Positions 7,979 through 16,598 of a DNA stretch of 64,000 nt are shown here, one piece after another (position 1 is the first letter of the stretch; every line of letters starts with the position of its first letter). Source of the stretch: an uncultured Cytophagales bacterium (lineage in GTDB: Bacteria > Bacteroidota > Bacteroidia > Cytophagales > Cyclobacteriaceae); assembly GCA_913057175.1 (NCBI GenBank), contig CAJXNP010000002.1, positions 124,001-188,000 on the forward strand. Reading direction: 5' to 3'. The notes under the pieces are model-generated. The model was given only the letters and a program-made list of their open reading frames with translations. It was not told the DNA's origin and did not search any database. Position numbers and translations under genes: made by a program.

Positions 7979-9784
7979 TTATTTCAATGCATTCTGGAAT
8001 GCTTCGCTTCCAGATATATTTCTAAATTCAAGATCAGTAAGTGCTTTCTCTTTCAATGAAGAATCACTTGATACTGCGCTTGTAAGATGGGTAACGGCAT
8101 CATCTTCATTACCTTGCCTTGCAGAAGCTACAGCAGCAAGATATTGACCCATTGCGTAATCAGAATCAGCGTCTTCTAATTCATCCAAAGTTGACAATGC
8201 ATTTTGATTGTCGCCAGACAATACTTGTGCAAGAGCTTTGTTGAATAAATTATCAGGCTCATTAGTTGAGCTTGAAAGACTTCTTACGGCATCGTCATAA
8301 GCTGCTTTCTTGATCTCGATTGCTCCTTTTACACCATTGAATCCCTGAACATCTTTTGAAGGCAAACTCATTCCAACAGCGCTATTGATATCATCATATG
8401 CTTTGGAAGTATTTCCAGTTTGCAATTCTGCTACACCCATGTTGCCAGTCGCATATGGGTTTGATTTCTTGTTATTTGAAATTTCGAACTGGGTAACAGC
8501 TTTTTCAAGATTTCCGGAACCCTCACCTGCAGCGGCCATTGCCAAATAAACAGCACCTAAGTTGTTATGAGCAGCCCAGTTGTCATATGTTCCAACAGTA
8601 GCTTCATAAATAGCAGCTTTTTCGCTAAGAGAAGGAGTCAGGTAAGCAGCATACGCTAATTCACCGTATGACAAAGTATCTGCTGGTAATTCACCATCAG
8701 CAATTTGTTTTGCCAAAACCGAGATTTCTGCATCAGATCTTTTTTCGATAACTGTTAGTATTTCAGTTTGAGCTGTCCTTAAATCAGGATAGATGTCTCT
8801 GAATATTGCTTTGTAAGAAGACAATTTATGCAAAGCATCTTCTTTTTCTTCGAATGAGCCTGATCCGTTGACAACGTTAAGGATTTCGCTTTTCTGACTT
8901 TGATCAATTCCATCGTAATCTTCTAATGCCATTTTGAATTCTGTCCAATCTTCAACAACTGGCTTAAGGATAAAATTAATAGAATCAGCAGCACCTTTAT
9001 AATCGTACCTCTGCATCATCCTTCTATACCAGTCTTCGATGACATCAGCTCTATCCTGCGCAAGGCTTGAGTTGATTCTTTCCGCACCTTCAGGAGAGTG
9101 AGTACCTGTAATGGATACAGTTCGTGTTACGTTTTTCTCAGCAATAAAAGCCTGGAAGAATTTACCTCTTTCACCGTTTCTTTCGGAGCTTCTCAAAACA
9201 GAGCTGCCTTGTGAGAAATAGAAGTTTACATTAGTTGGCTCCAATTCCTCTTCAGGAGTCCATCCATCGATATCACCATCTTTGTAATCATAGCTTACCA
9301 TTGCACTGTAAGATGGCGTCTGAACCAATTTTGATGTAGTAATAAGACCTCTGGCAATTTCAAGAGCTGGTTCTGGTTGAGGATCAGTCTCCTTGTTTTT
9401 GTTAGGATCAATACCCACACCTTGCATCACCAAAACTCCATTACCCATGCCTTCTGTATAAGGAAATTGAAAATCTTCTACAACTCTTGGTTCCTGAGTA
9501 TCTGAACTTGGGAAGTCGTCTCCTTTAACTTCTACTCTTTCAAATCTTGCTTCTTTATCATCATAAAGATACTTTAGGTCTACGCCATAGACCAGACCTG
9601 GCTTAAGCATTTTGACAGGTAGATTAACGGAAACATCAAATTTAACAGTGTCTGCATGAACCTCAAGAGGATTGGGATTAACCTCAAGTTGTTGGTCTTT
9701 TGCTGCTTTCATCATCTTCTGCAATTTGCATCCTGAAAAAAGCACAAAACTTAATAGGACTAAAGAATAACTTATTTTTCTCAT
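7979..9784 (-). CDS. TPR lipoprotein with a degenerate OmpA-like domain
   Basis: About 601 residues from the ATG at 9784, chosen because it gives a lipoprotein signal (MRKISYSLVLLSFVLFSGC, lipidated Cys19) and a correctly placed promoter; the frame extends 12 codons further upstream. After a beta-rich region (about residues 30-185) there is an OmpA-like segment: NVNFYFSQGSSVLR, then ITGTHSPEGAERINSSLAQDRADVIEDW. The peptidoglycan-binding Asp of the usual GHTDxxG is Ser here, while the Arg is kept. The C-terminal half is TPR-like with Ala/Asn-rich repeats (AHNNLGAVYLAMA, ATGNMGVAELQTGN). It is probably an abundant periplasm-facing outer-membrane lipoprotein. Function is not known; cell-wall contact is inference. 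Confidence 0.7.
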   Translation of the reverse strand: MRKISYSLVLLSFVLFSGCKLQKMMKAAKDQQLEVNPNPLEVHADTVKFDVSVNLPVKMLKPGLVYGVDLKYLYDDKEARFERVEVKGDDFPSSDTQEPRVVEDFQFPYTEGMGNGVLVMQGVGIDPNKNKETDPQPEPALEIARGLITTSKLVQTPSYSAMVSYDYKDGDIDGWTPEEELEPTNVNFYFSQGSSVLRSSERNGERGKFFQAFIAEKNVTRTVSITGTHSPEGAERINSSLAQDRADVIEDWYRRMMQRYDYKGAADSINFILKPVVEDWTEFKMALEDYDGIDQSQKSEILNVVNGSGSFEEKEDALHKLSSYKAIFRDIYPDLRTAQTEILTVIEKRSDAEISVLAKQIADGELPADTLSYGELAYAAYLTPSLSEKAAIYEATVGTYDNWAAHNNLGAVYLAMAAAGEGSGNLEKAVTQFEISNNKKSNPYATGNMGVAELQTGNTSKAYDDINSAVGMSLPSKDVQGFNGVKGAIEIKKAAYDDAVRSLSSSTNEPDNLFNKALAQVLSGDNQNALSTLDELEDADSDYAMGQYLAAVASARQGNEDDAVTHLTSAVSSDSSLKEKALTDLEFRNISGSEAFQNALK

Positions 9785-9817
9785 CTGAATCTGTGTTTTA
9801 ATTTCGTTGAGTTTGGG

Positions 9818-9848
9818 CAAAAATATTGTTATATTTTAATTATTCCAA
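9818..9848 (-). promoter_or_regulatory. Bacteroidota-type promoter of the TPR lipoprotein
   Basis: The minus strand reads TATTTTTG (9818-9825) preceded by TTG (9846-9848) at exactly 20 bp. The -7 box lies 33 bp before the ATG at 9784. Confidence 0.55.
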
Positions 9849-9925
9849 TATTACTATTAAAAAATGATGCGTATATTTAGCCTTTCATTTTTACCTGGAA
9901 TAATTATTCTAAAATAGCTTAAAAA

Positions 9926-10144
9926 ATGAAAAGAATACAAAATTTTTTTGAACACCAGGCATTTGGGGTTTGTACACGTCTCGGAGAAAAGCTCAATATC
10001 TCCATTTCCAGTATTAGGATTTTTTTTATATATGCTTCCTTCCTTACATTCGGATCACCTATCATTTTGTACCTTGGACTAGCTTGGATCATGAACATCA
10101 GAAAGCACATCAGAAGGAGGTATAATAAGTTGTGGTACTCCTGA
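9926..10144 (+). CDS. small PspC-domain membrane protein
   Basis: A 72-residue protein that is almost entirely a PspC domain: FGVCTRLGEKLNISISSIRIFFIYASF, then a membrane segment through GSPIILYLGLAWIM and a basic tail (RKHIRRRYNK). PspC proteins are inner-membrane proteins linked to envelope stress, best known from the phage-shock system of proteobacteria. No pspA, pspB or pspF neighbour is present, so any stress role is inference. It lies alone between two minus-strand genes, with its stop abutting the end of the glycosyltransferase gene. Confidence 0.7.
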   Translation: MKRIQNFFEHQAFGVCTRLGEKLNISISSIRIFFIYASFLTFGSPIILYLGLAWIMNIRKHIRRRYNKLWYS

Positions 10145-11152
10145 TTATAACTTTGAAAATACTTTCTTTCTCTTAATAAAATATTGGTAAACGATGCTTT
10201 TGGGATAATATCCCTGGAAGCTCTTTAAAGATCTTTGATTTTCCAGTTTATCATTCAAAAAATCAGGAAGATTGCGATAGAAATCCATGTGAGCCTTAAA
10301 AACCATCATGAAATTTTTGGGCGATCCCTGTAAAATAAACATGATAGCTGCAGGAAGATCAAGGACCATTCTCACTAACAGTTTTGAAAACAATCTATTT
10401 GATGGCAGGTTTTTAACAAGCATAAAAAGGCTGTTTCTGAAATTTAGAAATATCTTTTTTGGATTATTTTTAGGAAGAGTACCTCCTCCGACATGATACA
10501 CTTTTGAACCAGGACTATACATGATCCTATAGCCAAGGTTTTTTAATCTCCAGCATAAATCTATTTCCTCCATATGAGCAAAAAACTTTTCATCAAAACC
10601 ATCTGCTTCCCAAAAATTTTTCGCTTTTATGAGCATACATGCCCCGGATGCCCAGAAAATTTCGTGAACAAGGTCATACTGACCAGCATCTTTTTCTAAC
10701 GAGTTAAATATTCTTCCTCGGCAAAATGGATATCCGTATTTATCCATGTAGCCACCTGCAGCCCCTGCATATTCAAACCTGGTTTTATCCGAATGTGATA
10801 AGATTTTCGGTTGAACAACTGCAATGGTAGGATCCTTTTCGAAAAGATTCAACAGTGGCTTTATCCAATTTCTTGTAACTTCAATATCTGAATTCAGCAA
10901 AAGATAGTATTCTGCATCTACTACTCTCAATGCGCGATTGTAACCTCCACAAAAGCCATAGTTTTGATCAAGAGAAATGACTTTAATTTCAGGATAATTG
11001 TTTTGCAGGAAGGGGATTGAATCATCCGTTGATGCATTGTCAGCAACAATTATCTGGTATCCCTTGCTATAATTGATGACAGAAGGTAAAAATTTACTTA
11101 AAAAATCTACGCCATTGTAGTTTAAAATGACAATTGCGACCTGGCTCATCAA
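10145..11152 (-). CDS. family 2 glycosyltransferase (rhamnosyltransferase-like)
   Basis: 335 residues. The N-terminal GT-A fold shows VAIVILNYNGVDFLSKFLPS, IIVADNASTDDS (nucleotide-sugar binding) and YYLLLNSDIEVT, which holds the metal-binding acidic position. Further on, FFAHMEEIDLCWRLKNLGYRI is the ED-containing acceptor and catalytic-base motif typical of WbbL/RfbF-type rhamnosyltransferases. The tail is basic and hydrophobic, consistent with peripheral membrane attachment. The donor sugar cannot be read from sequence. Its start overlaps the end of the YbaB gene by 4 bases (ATGA), so the two are translationally coupled. Confidence 0.88.
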   Translation of the reverse strand: MMSQVAIVILNYNGVDFLSKFLPSVINYSKGYQIIVADNASTDDSIPFLQNNYPEIKVISLDQNYGFCGGYNRALRVVDAEYYLLLNSDIEVTRNWIKPLLNLFEKDPTIAVVQPKILSHSDKTRFEYAGAAGGYMDKYGYPFCRGRIFNSLEKDAGQYDLVHEIFWASGACMLIKAKNFWEADGFDEKFFAHMEEIDLCWRLKNLGYRIMYSPGSKVYHVGGGTLPKNNPKKIFLNFRNSLFMLVKNLPSNRLFSKLLVRMVLDLPAAIMFILQGSPKNFMMVFKAHMDFYRNLPDFLNDKLENQRSLKSFQGYYPKSIVYQYFIKRKKVFSKL

Positions 11153-11481
11153 AACATTTTAGAAAAATCCATGCCCGGGATGTTCGGGATCATTCCTGAA
11201 GTCGTTTTCCTTAATTCTTCGTTGGCTTTTTCCTCTACATTTTCAAGGGCTTTGTTTACAGCTGCGACGATCAGGTCGCCCATTAGTTCCTTATCTTCCT
11301 TTTTGACGATATCATCATCAATTTCAAGTTTGATCACTCTTTTCTTTCCGTTAACAGTGGCTTTTACCATACTTGCCCCGGATTCTCCCGTTGCAGTGAT
11401 ATTTTCAAGATTATCCTGGGCTTCCTTTATTTTTTCCTGCATTTCCTTCATCTTACCCAGCATTTTAGACATGTCCATCAT
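11149..11481 (-). CDS. YbaB/EbfC nucleoid-associated protein
   Basis: 110 residues with the family layout: an N-terminal coiled coil (MLGKMKEMQEKIKEAQDNLENI), a central beta-sheet (GESGASMVKATVNGKKRVIKLEIDDDIV), then a second helix (LMGDLIVAAVNKALENVEEKANEEL) and a Met/Gly-rich tail ending PGMDFSKMF. Members are small dimeric DNA-binding proteins. In many bacteria the gene follows dnaX; here it lies 13 bp after a T9SS cargo gene and overlaps a glycosyltransferase gene. Its role is inferred from the family only. Confidence 0.9.
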   Translation of the reverse strand: MMDMSKMLGKMKEMQEKIKEAQDNLENITATGESGASMVKATVNGKKRVIKLEIDDDIVKKEDKELMGDLIVAAVNKALENVEEKANEELRKTTSGMIPNIPGMDFSKMF

Positions 11482-11494
11482 ATTATTCTTTTAT

Positions 11495-13453
11495 TTATCT
11501 CAACAAATATACCTCACCTTTTTTTACGAACGAAATCCCCGATTCATCTTTGAATTCTGCATTAAATATATACATATCCGACGGTGCCTGCTTGGAATTA
11601 GTTGTGCCGTCCCAGCCTAAATCGGGATTCTCTGTCACATAAATCGCTTCCCCCCACCGATTATAAATAACCATTCTAAACTCATTGATAAACAATCCTT
11701 CATAAATGAAAACGTCGTTTAATCCATCCCCATTGGGAGTAAATGCATTTGGGAAAACGACACTGGATGGAAATGTTACCGGAAGAAAATTAGAATGTAC
11801 ATCAGGTAAACCCATATCATTGGGAACAACAACAATTCTGTATACGACATTTTGCGGTAAATTTGTAAAATCAACTTCCGCATAAGACGTGTCCGTTCCA
11901 ATATTGATTGTGTTCAATAGCTGGCCGCCATCATCATATGTTTCCAGTTGATAAAATTGAAAACCGTTTTGCCATCCCTGATAGTTAGTCCACTGTATTG
12001 TTGTACTTAGGTATTTTGACAAAAAAACAGGACTTGCCGTCGCTACGGGAGAAACATTTCCACAAAGATCTTCATAGGAAATTTCATATAAATAGGAGTT
12101 TTGAGAAGGCCGAGAAGTAGAGTCGGTAAAGGCGGAAGTAGTAGAATTAAATGATTCAGCTTGAGTACCTCCCTTCACATATCGATTGATAAAATATACC
12201 AAGGGGATAGTAGCCGGATCACTCCAGGAAAGTTCAACCATATCATTTTCAACAGTTGCATTGATATCAGAAATTCCCGGTGGGGTATCCGTTGATATGG
12301 CCGTGATGCAAATCGTGTCACTATAGCTTTCAAAACCATTATTCTCAGACATGACGATACGGTAGCAATAATTCCAGCCACACTGGACATCCGTATCAAT
12401 GTATTGAAATCCGGTTTGGGAATTGATCACAGAATTATCCTTAAAAACTTCAAACATCAACAGATCGGTGGTTTCTGTTTGCCAGTTAACCCGATTTTCG
12501 TTGTTAGCCGCAGCACCGTTCAACAATATACTGCAACCAACCAGGGAAGGTCGTGTATCACCATCACAAGGGTCAAACGCTGTCAGCCTGAAACAATAAT
12601 AATTAGTTTCGGTATCCAATCCGTCAACGATATAATTATTGGGAAAGGTCCCATAAGCAAGCGTATCGACGATCGTGAAATTGGAAGATCCGTTTAAACT
12701 AACCTCAAGATAGTAAGAAGTACCTGTGTCTATCGAATAATTAAGCAAAACACTGTCACCATTCATTACCTCTACCTGGTCTATTTTTCCTGGTATGATG
12801 TCGTCAATAAGTGTGATATCCTGTGGCGTAGAAAGACAGTTGATATTGGCGAGATCAGTTTCCGACATTGATGAATCCATCAGGCCTGTGACGGTCACAC
12901 TGAATGTCCCCAGTGAACCGTAATCGTGTTGATTGATCTGACCTTTTGGAACCTTCTCACTCGTTCCATCCCCCCAGTCAACAAAATAGGCATTGTATAG
13001 TGTGTCTTCTGCATAAATAAAAGCTTCTGAGCCTTTGCAATTGGACAGGATAAATGAAGGAGGGATTGGTTCTACGACCCTAATAAAAAGAGAATCTAAC
13101 CGAGGTGTTCTACCTGCAACTAATTGTGTTATTTTATGTATCCCGGGATTTGTATAAACATAAAAAGTATCATTAGACTGCGATAATCCTTCACTATATT
13201 GATAAACTGTAACTGGTTTACACACTGAACTATCTGGATTGGTATCGCAAACAGCTGGCAATTCATACAAATTTATGACTGAAACTGTAAATGGATTGCA
13301 ACCTTCATTCGAAACTACCATAAAATCACCGCCAGCAGATATTTGTGCATAAATATCAATGACAGTTCCAAGTATTAAAATAAAGAATATGTTGAAAGCT
13401 TTTGGTTTCAATTCAAATTTTAAAAGTCCCAAATATTTATTAAACGCATACAA
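11495..13453 (-). CDS. secreted protein with gliding-motility/T9SS type B C-terminal domain
   Basis: 652 residues. An N-terminal hydrophobic signal (FNIFFILILGTVIDIYAQ) has a long N-region of about 20 residues. The middle has a PKD-like segment (ADYFVDWGDGT-type motif around residues 175-185) and fibronectin-III-like repeats (TNYYCFRLTAFDPC, WNYCYRIVMSENNG) with several Cys. The last 85 residues are the type B sorting domain: VVFPNAFTPNGDGLNDVF, FRMVIYNRWGEAIYVT, GWDG, and SDMYIFNAEF. Such proteins leave the cell through the type IX system whose channel SprA is encoded at 31118. The cargo's own activity is unknown; adhesion is a reasonable guess for this architecture. Confidence 0.88.
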   Translation of the reverse strand: MYAFNKYLGLLKFELKPKAFNIFFILILGTVIDIYAQISAGGDFMVVSNEGCNPFTVSVINLYELPAVCDTNPDSSVCKPVTVYQYSEGLSQSNDTFYVYTNPGIHKITQLVAGRTPRLDSLFIRVVEPIPPSFILSNCKGSEAFIYAEDTLYNAYFVDWGDGTSEKVPKGQINQHDYGSLGTFSVTVTGLMDSSMSETDLANINCLSTPQDITLIDDIIPGKIDQVEVMNGDSVLLNYSIDTGTSYYLEVSLNGSSNFTIVDTLAYGTFPNNYIVDGLDTETNYYCFRLTAFDPCDGDTRPSLVGCSILLNGAAANNENRVNWQTETTDLLMFEVFKDNSVINSQTGFQYIDTDVQCGWNYCYRIVMSENNGFESYSDTICITAISTDTPPGISDINATVENDMVELSWSDPATIPLVYFINRYVKGGTQAESFNSTTSAFTDSTSRPSQNSYLYEISYEDLCGNVSPVATASPVFLSKYLSTTIQWTNYQGWQNGFQFYQLETYDDGGQLLNTINIGTDTSYAEVDFTNLPQNVVYRIVVVPNDMGLPDVHSNFLPVTFPSSVVFPNAFTPNGDGLNDVFIYEGLFINEFRMVIYNRWGEAIYVTENPDLGWDGTTNSKQAPSDMYIFNAEFKDESGISFVKKGEVYLLR

Positions 13454-13536
13454 ACAGAAATTAATTATTGTGAAATGGATGGCTTTGCCATAGTTCTTTT
13501 TAAATATATGATCCTTCCACTATAAAAAGTAATTGG

Positions 13537-14904
13537 TTATTTTAATTCTTCTATGATGTTTTTCAGGTCTAATTCCTTTTGTTCGCCCGTGTTCATATTT
13601 TTCAGGCTAAATAGCTGGCTTTCAATTTCCTTACTTCCTATCATTAAAACAAAGGGGATATTTTTCCTGTTGGCATAGTTCATCTGCTTTTTCAGCTTAG
13701 TCGATTCGGGATAAATTTCGCTTGAAATACCTGAATTTCTTAACTGGTTCAAAATACTCAGAGAATACCTTTCAGATTCTTCATCAAAATTGGCCAGCAA
13801 AACTTTTGTTGTTGTCAGGTTTTCATCCGGAAAAAGGTTTTTCTCCTCCATGATGTCATAAATCCGTTCAATGCCAAATGAGAATCCAACCCCGGAGACT
13901 CCTTCCAGACCAAAGACACCTGTTAGATCATCGTACCTGCCTCCGCCACTGATGCTGCTTGTAATCGAGGAATCATTGGAAACAACTTCAAAAATCGCCC
14001 CGGTATAATAAGTTAATCCACGGGCGAGGGTTAAGTCAATAGAGAGGTTTTTCTGAGAATAATCAAAATCTTTTAGGTACCCGAGAATGGCCTTGATCTC
14101 CTGAATTCCTTTCATCCCTGTTTCAGAATCATTAAGCAATTCCTTCAGCTTATTCAAAAGAGTATTGTTATCACCTGACAACTCAAGAAAAGGATCAATG
14201 TTTTTGATACTTGTTTTACCGAATCCCTTTTCCACCAATTCGTCAATAACCTTCTTTTTTTCGATTTTATCCAGTTTATCAATTGCAACACAAAATTCAG
14301 CTTCCCGGCCTTTGGCGCCTATAACTTCCGTGATCCCTGTCAGAATCTTTCGGTTATTGATCTTAATTGTAAAATCCTGAAATCCAAGGCTGGTCAGAAC
14401 TTCATTGATCATCAGCACATTTTCAGCCTCGCAAATCAGGGAATCTGTCCCCACTACATCGGCGTCGCACTGGTAAAATTCACGATAGCGGCCTTTTTGT
14501 GGACGATCGGCTCGCCATACCGGCTGGATCTGGTACCTTTTAAAAGGAAAACTAATCGTCCCCTGGTTCATGGCAACATATCGTGCAAATGGAACTGTCA
14601 GATCATATCTTAACCCTTTTTCGGCTATTTTTGGTAATATTTTTATGGAATTAAATTCATCATCTGGACCAACATTTTTCATGTAATCACCAGAATTCAG
14701 AATCTTGAATAAAAGTTTATCACCCTCATCTCCGTATTTTCCCATTAACACATCGAGATTCTCCATGGATGGAGTTTCAATGGGAAGGAATCCGAACTTC
14801 TCAAATGTGCGCTTAATGACCTGAAGGATATAGTTCCTCCTGATCATCTGTTCAGGTCCAAAATCACGTGTTCCCTTAGGAATAGAAGGCTTTTGTTTGC
14901 TCAT
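13537..14904 (-). CDS. hisS: histidyl-tRNA synthetase
   Basis: Class II aminoacyl-tRNA synthetase that charges tRNA-His. The 455-residue protein shows RYDLTVPFARYVAMN, motif 2 (FKRYQIQPVWRADRPQKGRYREF followed by YQCDADVVG), the histidine-specific loop LARGLTYYTGAIFEV and motif 3 (GVSGVGFSFGIERI). The C-terminal anticodon-binding domain starts near TTTKVLLANFDEES. It is somewhat longer than E. coli HisS, as expected for the lineage. It has a -7 box 20 bp before the ATG, and the T9SS cargo gene follows after 83 bp. Confidence 0.96.
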   Translation of the reverse strand: MSKQKPSIPKGTRDFGPEQMIRRNYILQVIKRTFEKFGFLPIETPSMENLDVLMGKYGDEGDKLLFKILNSGDYMKNVGPDDEFNSIKILPKIAEKGLRYDLTVPFARYVAMNQGTISFPFKRYQIQPVWRADRPQKGRYREFYQCDADVVGTDSLICEAENVLMINEVLTSLGFQDFTIKINNRKILTGITEVIGAKGREAEFCVAIDKLDKIEKKKVIDELVEKGFGKTSIKNIDPFLELSGDNNTLLNKLKELLNDSETGMKGIQEIKAILGYLKDFDYSQKNLSIDLTLARGLTYYTGAIFEVVSNDSSITSSISGGGRYDDLTGVFGLEGVSGVGFSFGIERIYDIMEEKNLFPDENLTTTKVLLANFDEESERYSLSILNQLRNSGISSEIYPESTKLKKQMNYANRKNIPFVLMIGSKEIESQLFSLKNMNTGEQKELDLKNIIEELK

Positions 14905-14923
14905 TTTGAATAAAAAATTTCCG

Positions 14924-14931
14924 CAAAGCTA
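14924..14931 (-). promoter_or_regulatory. -7 box of hisS
   Basis: The minus strand reads TAGCTTTG (TAnnTTTG), 20 bp before the hisS ATG at 14904. Confidence 0.45.
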
Positions 14932-15002
14932 ATCATTGACATGGAAAATTGGAGGACAGAATAAATTTTTTGACCAAATTTGCCAGTTTTTAGAAATCTA
15001 CA

Positions 15003-15034
15003 TTTGCTTGTATTTTTTAATTTCACTACTTTTG
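15003..15034 (+). promoter_or_regulatory. Bacteroidota-type promoter of rpsU
   Basis: TTTG (15003-15006), 20 bp spacer, then TACTTTTG (15027-15034). It is the best match to the TTTG/TAnnTTTG consensus in the window and lies 25 bp before the rpsU ATG, as expected for a highly expressed ribosomal gene. Confidence 0.65.
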
Positions 15035-15059
15035 CAGGCCAATTGAAAAAGGATTTTAT

Positions 15060-15251
15060 ATGATCATTGTAAACGTAAAAGAAAACGAGTCAATCGACAA
15101 AGCTTTAAAAAGATTCAAGAAGAAGTTTGAAAGAACTGGCGTTTTGAAAGAAATCAGAAGGAGAAGCTTTTTTGAAAAGCCTTCTATATCAAGGAGAAAC
15201 GAAAAAATCAAAGCTGAGTACCGACAAAAGTTTTTAGAAGAGCAAAATTAA
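15060..15251 (+). CDS. rpsU: 30S ribosomal protein S21
   Basis: 63 residues, strongly basic: [20 protein letters not shown], then [18 protein letters not shown], the S21 signature. S21 binds the 3' end of 16S rRNA near the anti-Shine-Dalgarno. This is of interest in Bacteroidota, where Shine-Dalgarno sequences are weak or absent. It leads a likely rpsU-xer-hpf unit with a strong promoter. Confidence 0.97.
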   Translation: MIIVNVKENESIDKALKRFKKKFERTGVLKEIRRRSFFEKPSISRRNEKIKAEYRQKFLEEQN

Positions 15252-15329
15252 TTCCCGCTCAGGCTATCATTTTTCTTCACTTTTAATTATGTTTATTAAC
15301 CTTTGATTGTTGGTCTTCAGGTTAAGAGC

Positions 15330-16211
15330 ATGGTTGAAAGTTTTTTAAGATATTTACGGTACGAGAAGAGGTATAGCGATCATACAATCCTTTCATATCA
15401 AAACGATTTAAATCAATTACAAAATTTTCTGGATAGTGAATTTCCCGATGCCCCTATTATCGAGGTAAATCACTCTATTTTAAGAAGTTGGCTCATCAAC
15501 CTTTCTGAATCCAGTCTTAGTCCGAGATCCATCAACAGGAAAATCATATCTATACGGTCGTTTTATAAATTTCTTGTAAAAAAAGAAGTCATTTCCACTA
15601 ATCCCGCTTCTAAACTTTCCATGCTGAAGGCATCGAAAAAGCTCCCTTACTTTGTCAGACATGACGAGATCATTTCATTGTTAGACAAAAAAGTATTCAC
15701 CGATTCCTTTGAAGATCAAAGGGATAGACTAATCCTGGAATTGCTTTATGGCACTGGGATCCGGGAAGCTGAATTGATCAATCTGAAGGAAAAAGATATT
15801 GATTTTCTTAATCAACAAATTAAAGTTTTGGGCAAAAGGAATAAGGAAAGAATCATTCCCGTTACCAGGCAAATGACCGACCTGATTAAGATCTATTTGC
15901 AAAAGAAAAAAGAAAGTCATGAAGGAAACGATGGCAAATATTTGATCGTTACTAATAAAGGAAATAAATCATACCCGATGTTTATCTATCGGATCGTCAA
16001 CAACTACCTTAAATCATTTACAAATGTCGAAAAAACTAGTCCACACGTATTGCGCCATACTTTTGCGACGCATCTGCTTAACAAAGGAGCCGATCTCAAT
16101 TCAGTTAAAGACCTGCTCGGTCATCAGAGCATAGCCTCCACACAAATTTACACTCACAATACCTTAGATCAATTAAAAAAAATATTTGAACAAGCTCATC
16201 CGAAAGCTTGA
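15330..16211 (+). CDS. xerC: Xer-type tyrosine recombinase
   Basis: 293 residues from the ATG at 15330; an in-frame TTG at 15303 is possible but adds an uncharacteristic leader. The N-terminal SAM-like domain reads FLRYLRYEKRYSDHTILSYQNDL. The catalytic set is complete: Arg in GTGIREAEL, Lys in VLGKRNKERIIPV, HVLRHTFATHLL (His and Arg), His in LGHQSIASTQ and the Tyr nucleophile in IYTH. Length and continuous core fit chromosomal XerC/XerD, which resolve chromosome dimers at dif; no phage or integron genes are near. XerC versus XerD cannot be decided by eye. It lies between rpsU and hpf. Confidence 0.88.
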   Translation: MVESFLRYLRYEKRYSDHTILSYQNDLNQLQNFLDSEFPDAPIIEVNHSILRSWLINLSESSLSPRSINRKIISIRSFYKFLVKKEVISTNPASKLSMLKASKKLPYFVRHDEIISLLDKKVFTDSFEDQRDRLILELLYGTGIREAELINLKEKDIDFLNQQIKVLGKRNKERIIPVTRQMTDLIKIYLQKKKESHEGNDGKYLIVTNKGNKSYPMFIYRIVNNYLKSFTNVEKTSPHVLRHTFATHLLNKGADLNSVKDLLGHQSIASTQIYTHNTLDQLKKIFEQAHPKA

Positions 16212-16238
16212 TGGTTTAATCTTTAAAATTTCGCTATT

Positions 16239-16538
16239 ATGAAATTACAAATGCATTCTATTCGATTTGATGCTGATGTGAAGTTGTTAGACTTTATTCA
16301 GAAGAAAGCAAACAAATTAGACACTTTTTATGACCGAATTATCGACGGGGAAGTATTCCTCAGGTTAGATAATGATGTACAGAATGAGAATAAAATCGTG
16401 GAAATCAAATTGAACATTCCAGGTACGCAACTTTTCGCAAAAGAGCGATCAAAAAGCTTTGAAGCTGCCTCAGACCTGGCCATTCAGGCATTACGAAAAC
16501 AACTCAAAAAATACAAGGAAAAGAATTTTGTCTATTAG
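16239..16538 (+). CDS. hpf: short ribosome hibernation-promoting factor
   Basis: 99 residues of the HPF/RaiA family: MKLQMHSIRFDADVKLLDFI, DRIIDGEVFLRLDND, KIVEIKLNIPGTQLFAKERSKSFEAASDLAIQALRKQLKKYKEK. These proteins bind the 30S decoding region in stationary phase. There is no C-terminal dimerisation domain, so it is the short form. It follows the Xer gene by 27 bp and is closed by a strong terminator, so rpsU-xer-hpf looks like one transcript linking a ribosomal protein and a ribosome-silencing factor. Confidence 0.9.
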   Translation: MKLQMHSIRFDADVKLLDFIQKKANKLDTFYDRIIDGEVFLRLDNDVQNENKIVEIKLNIPGTQLFAKERSKSFEAASDLAIQALRKQLKKYKEKNFVY

Positions 16539-16550
16539 AATATTCAATCT

Positions 16551-16580
16551 AAATAGCTGCCTCGCGCAGCTATTTTTTTA
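16551..16580 (+). terminator. terminator after hpf
   Basis: A 10-bp perfect stem (16551-16560 with 16566-16575, 5-base loop CTCGC) is followed by a T-run to 16579. Confidence 0.9.
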
Positions 16581-16598
16581 ACATCCAACCCTAACAAT

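Noticed and set aside
11171-11620. Plus-strand frame of 149 codons over the YbaB gene
   Set aside because: It is antisense to YbaB and the end of the T9SS cargo gene, both well supported.
15330-16211. Tyrosine recombinase as sign of a prophage or integrative element
   Set aside because: Size, motifs and the rpsU-hpf context fit chromosomal Xer; no phage, integron or att-like sequence is near.
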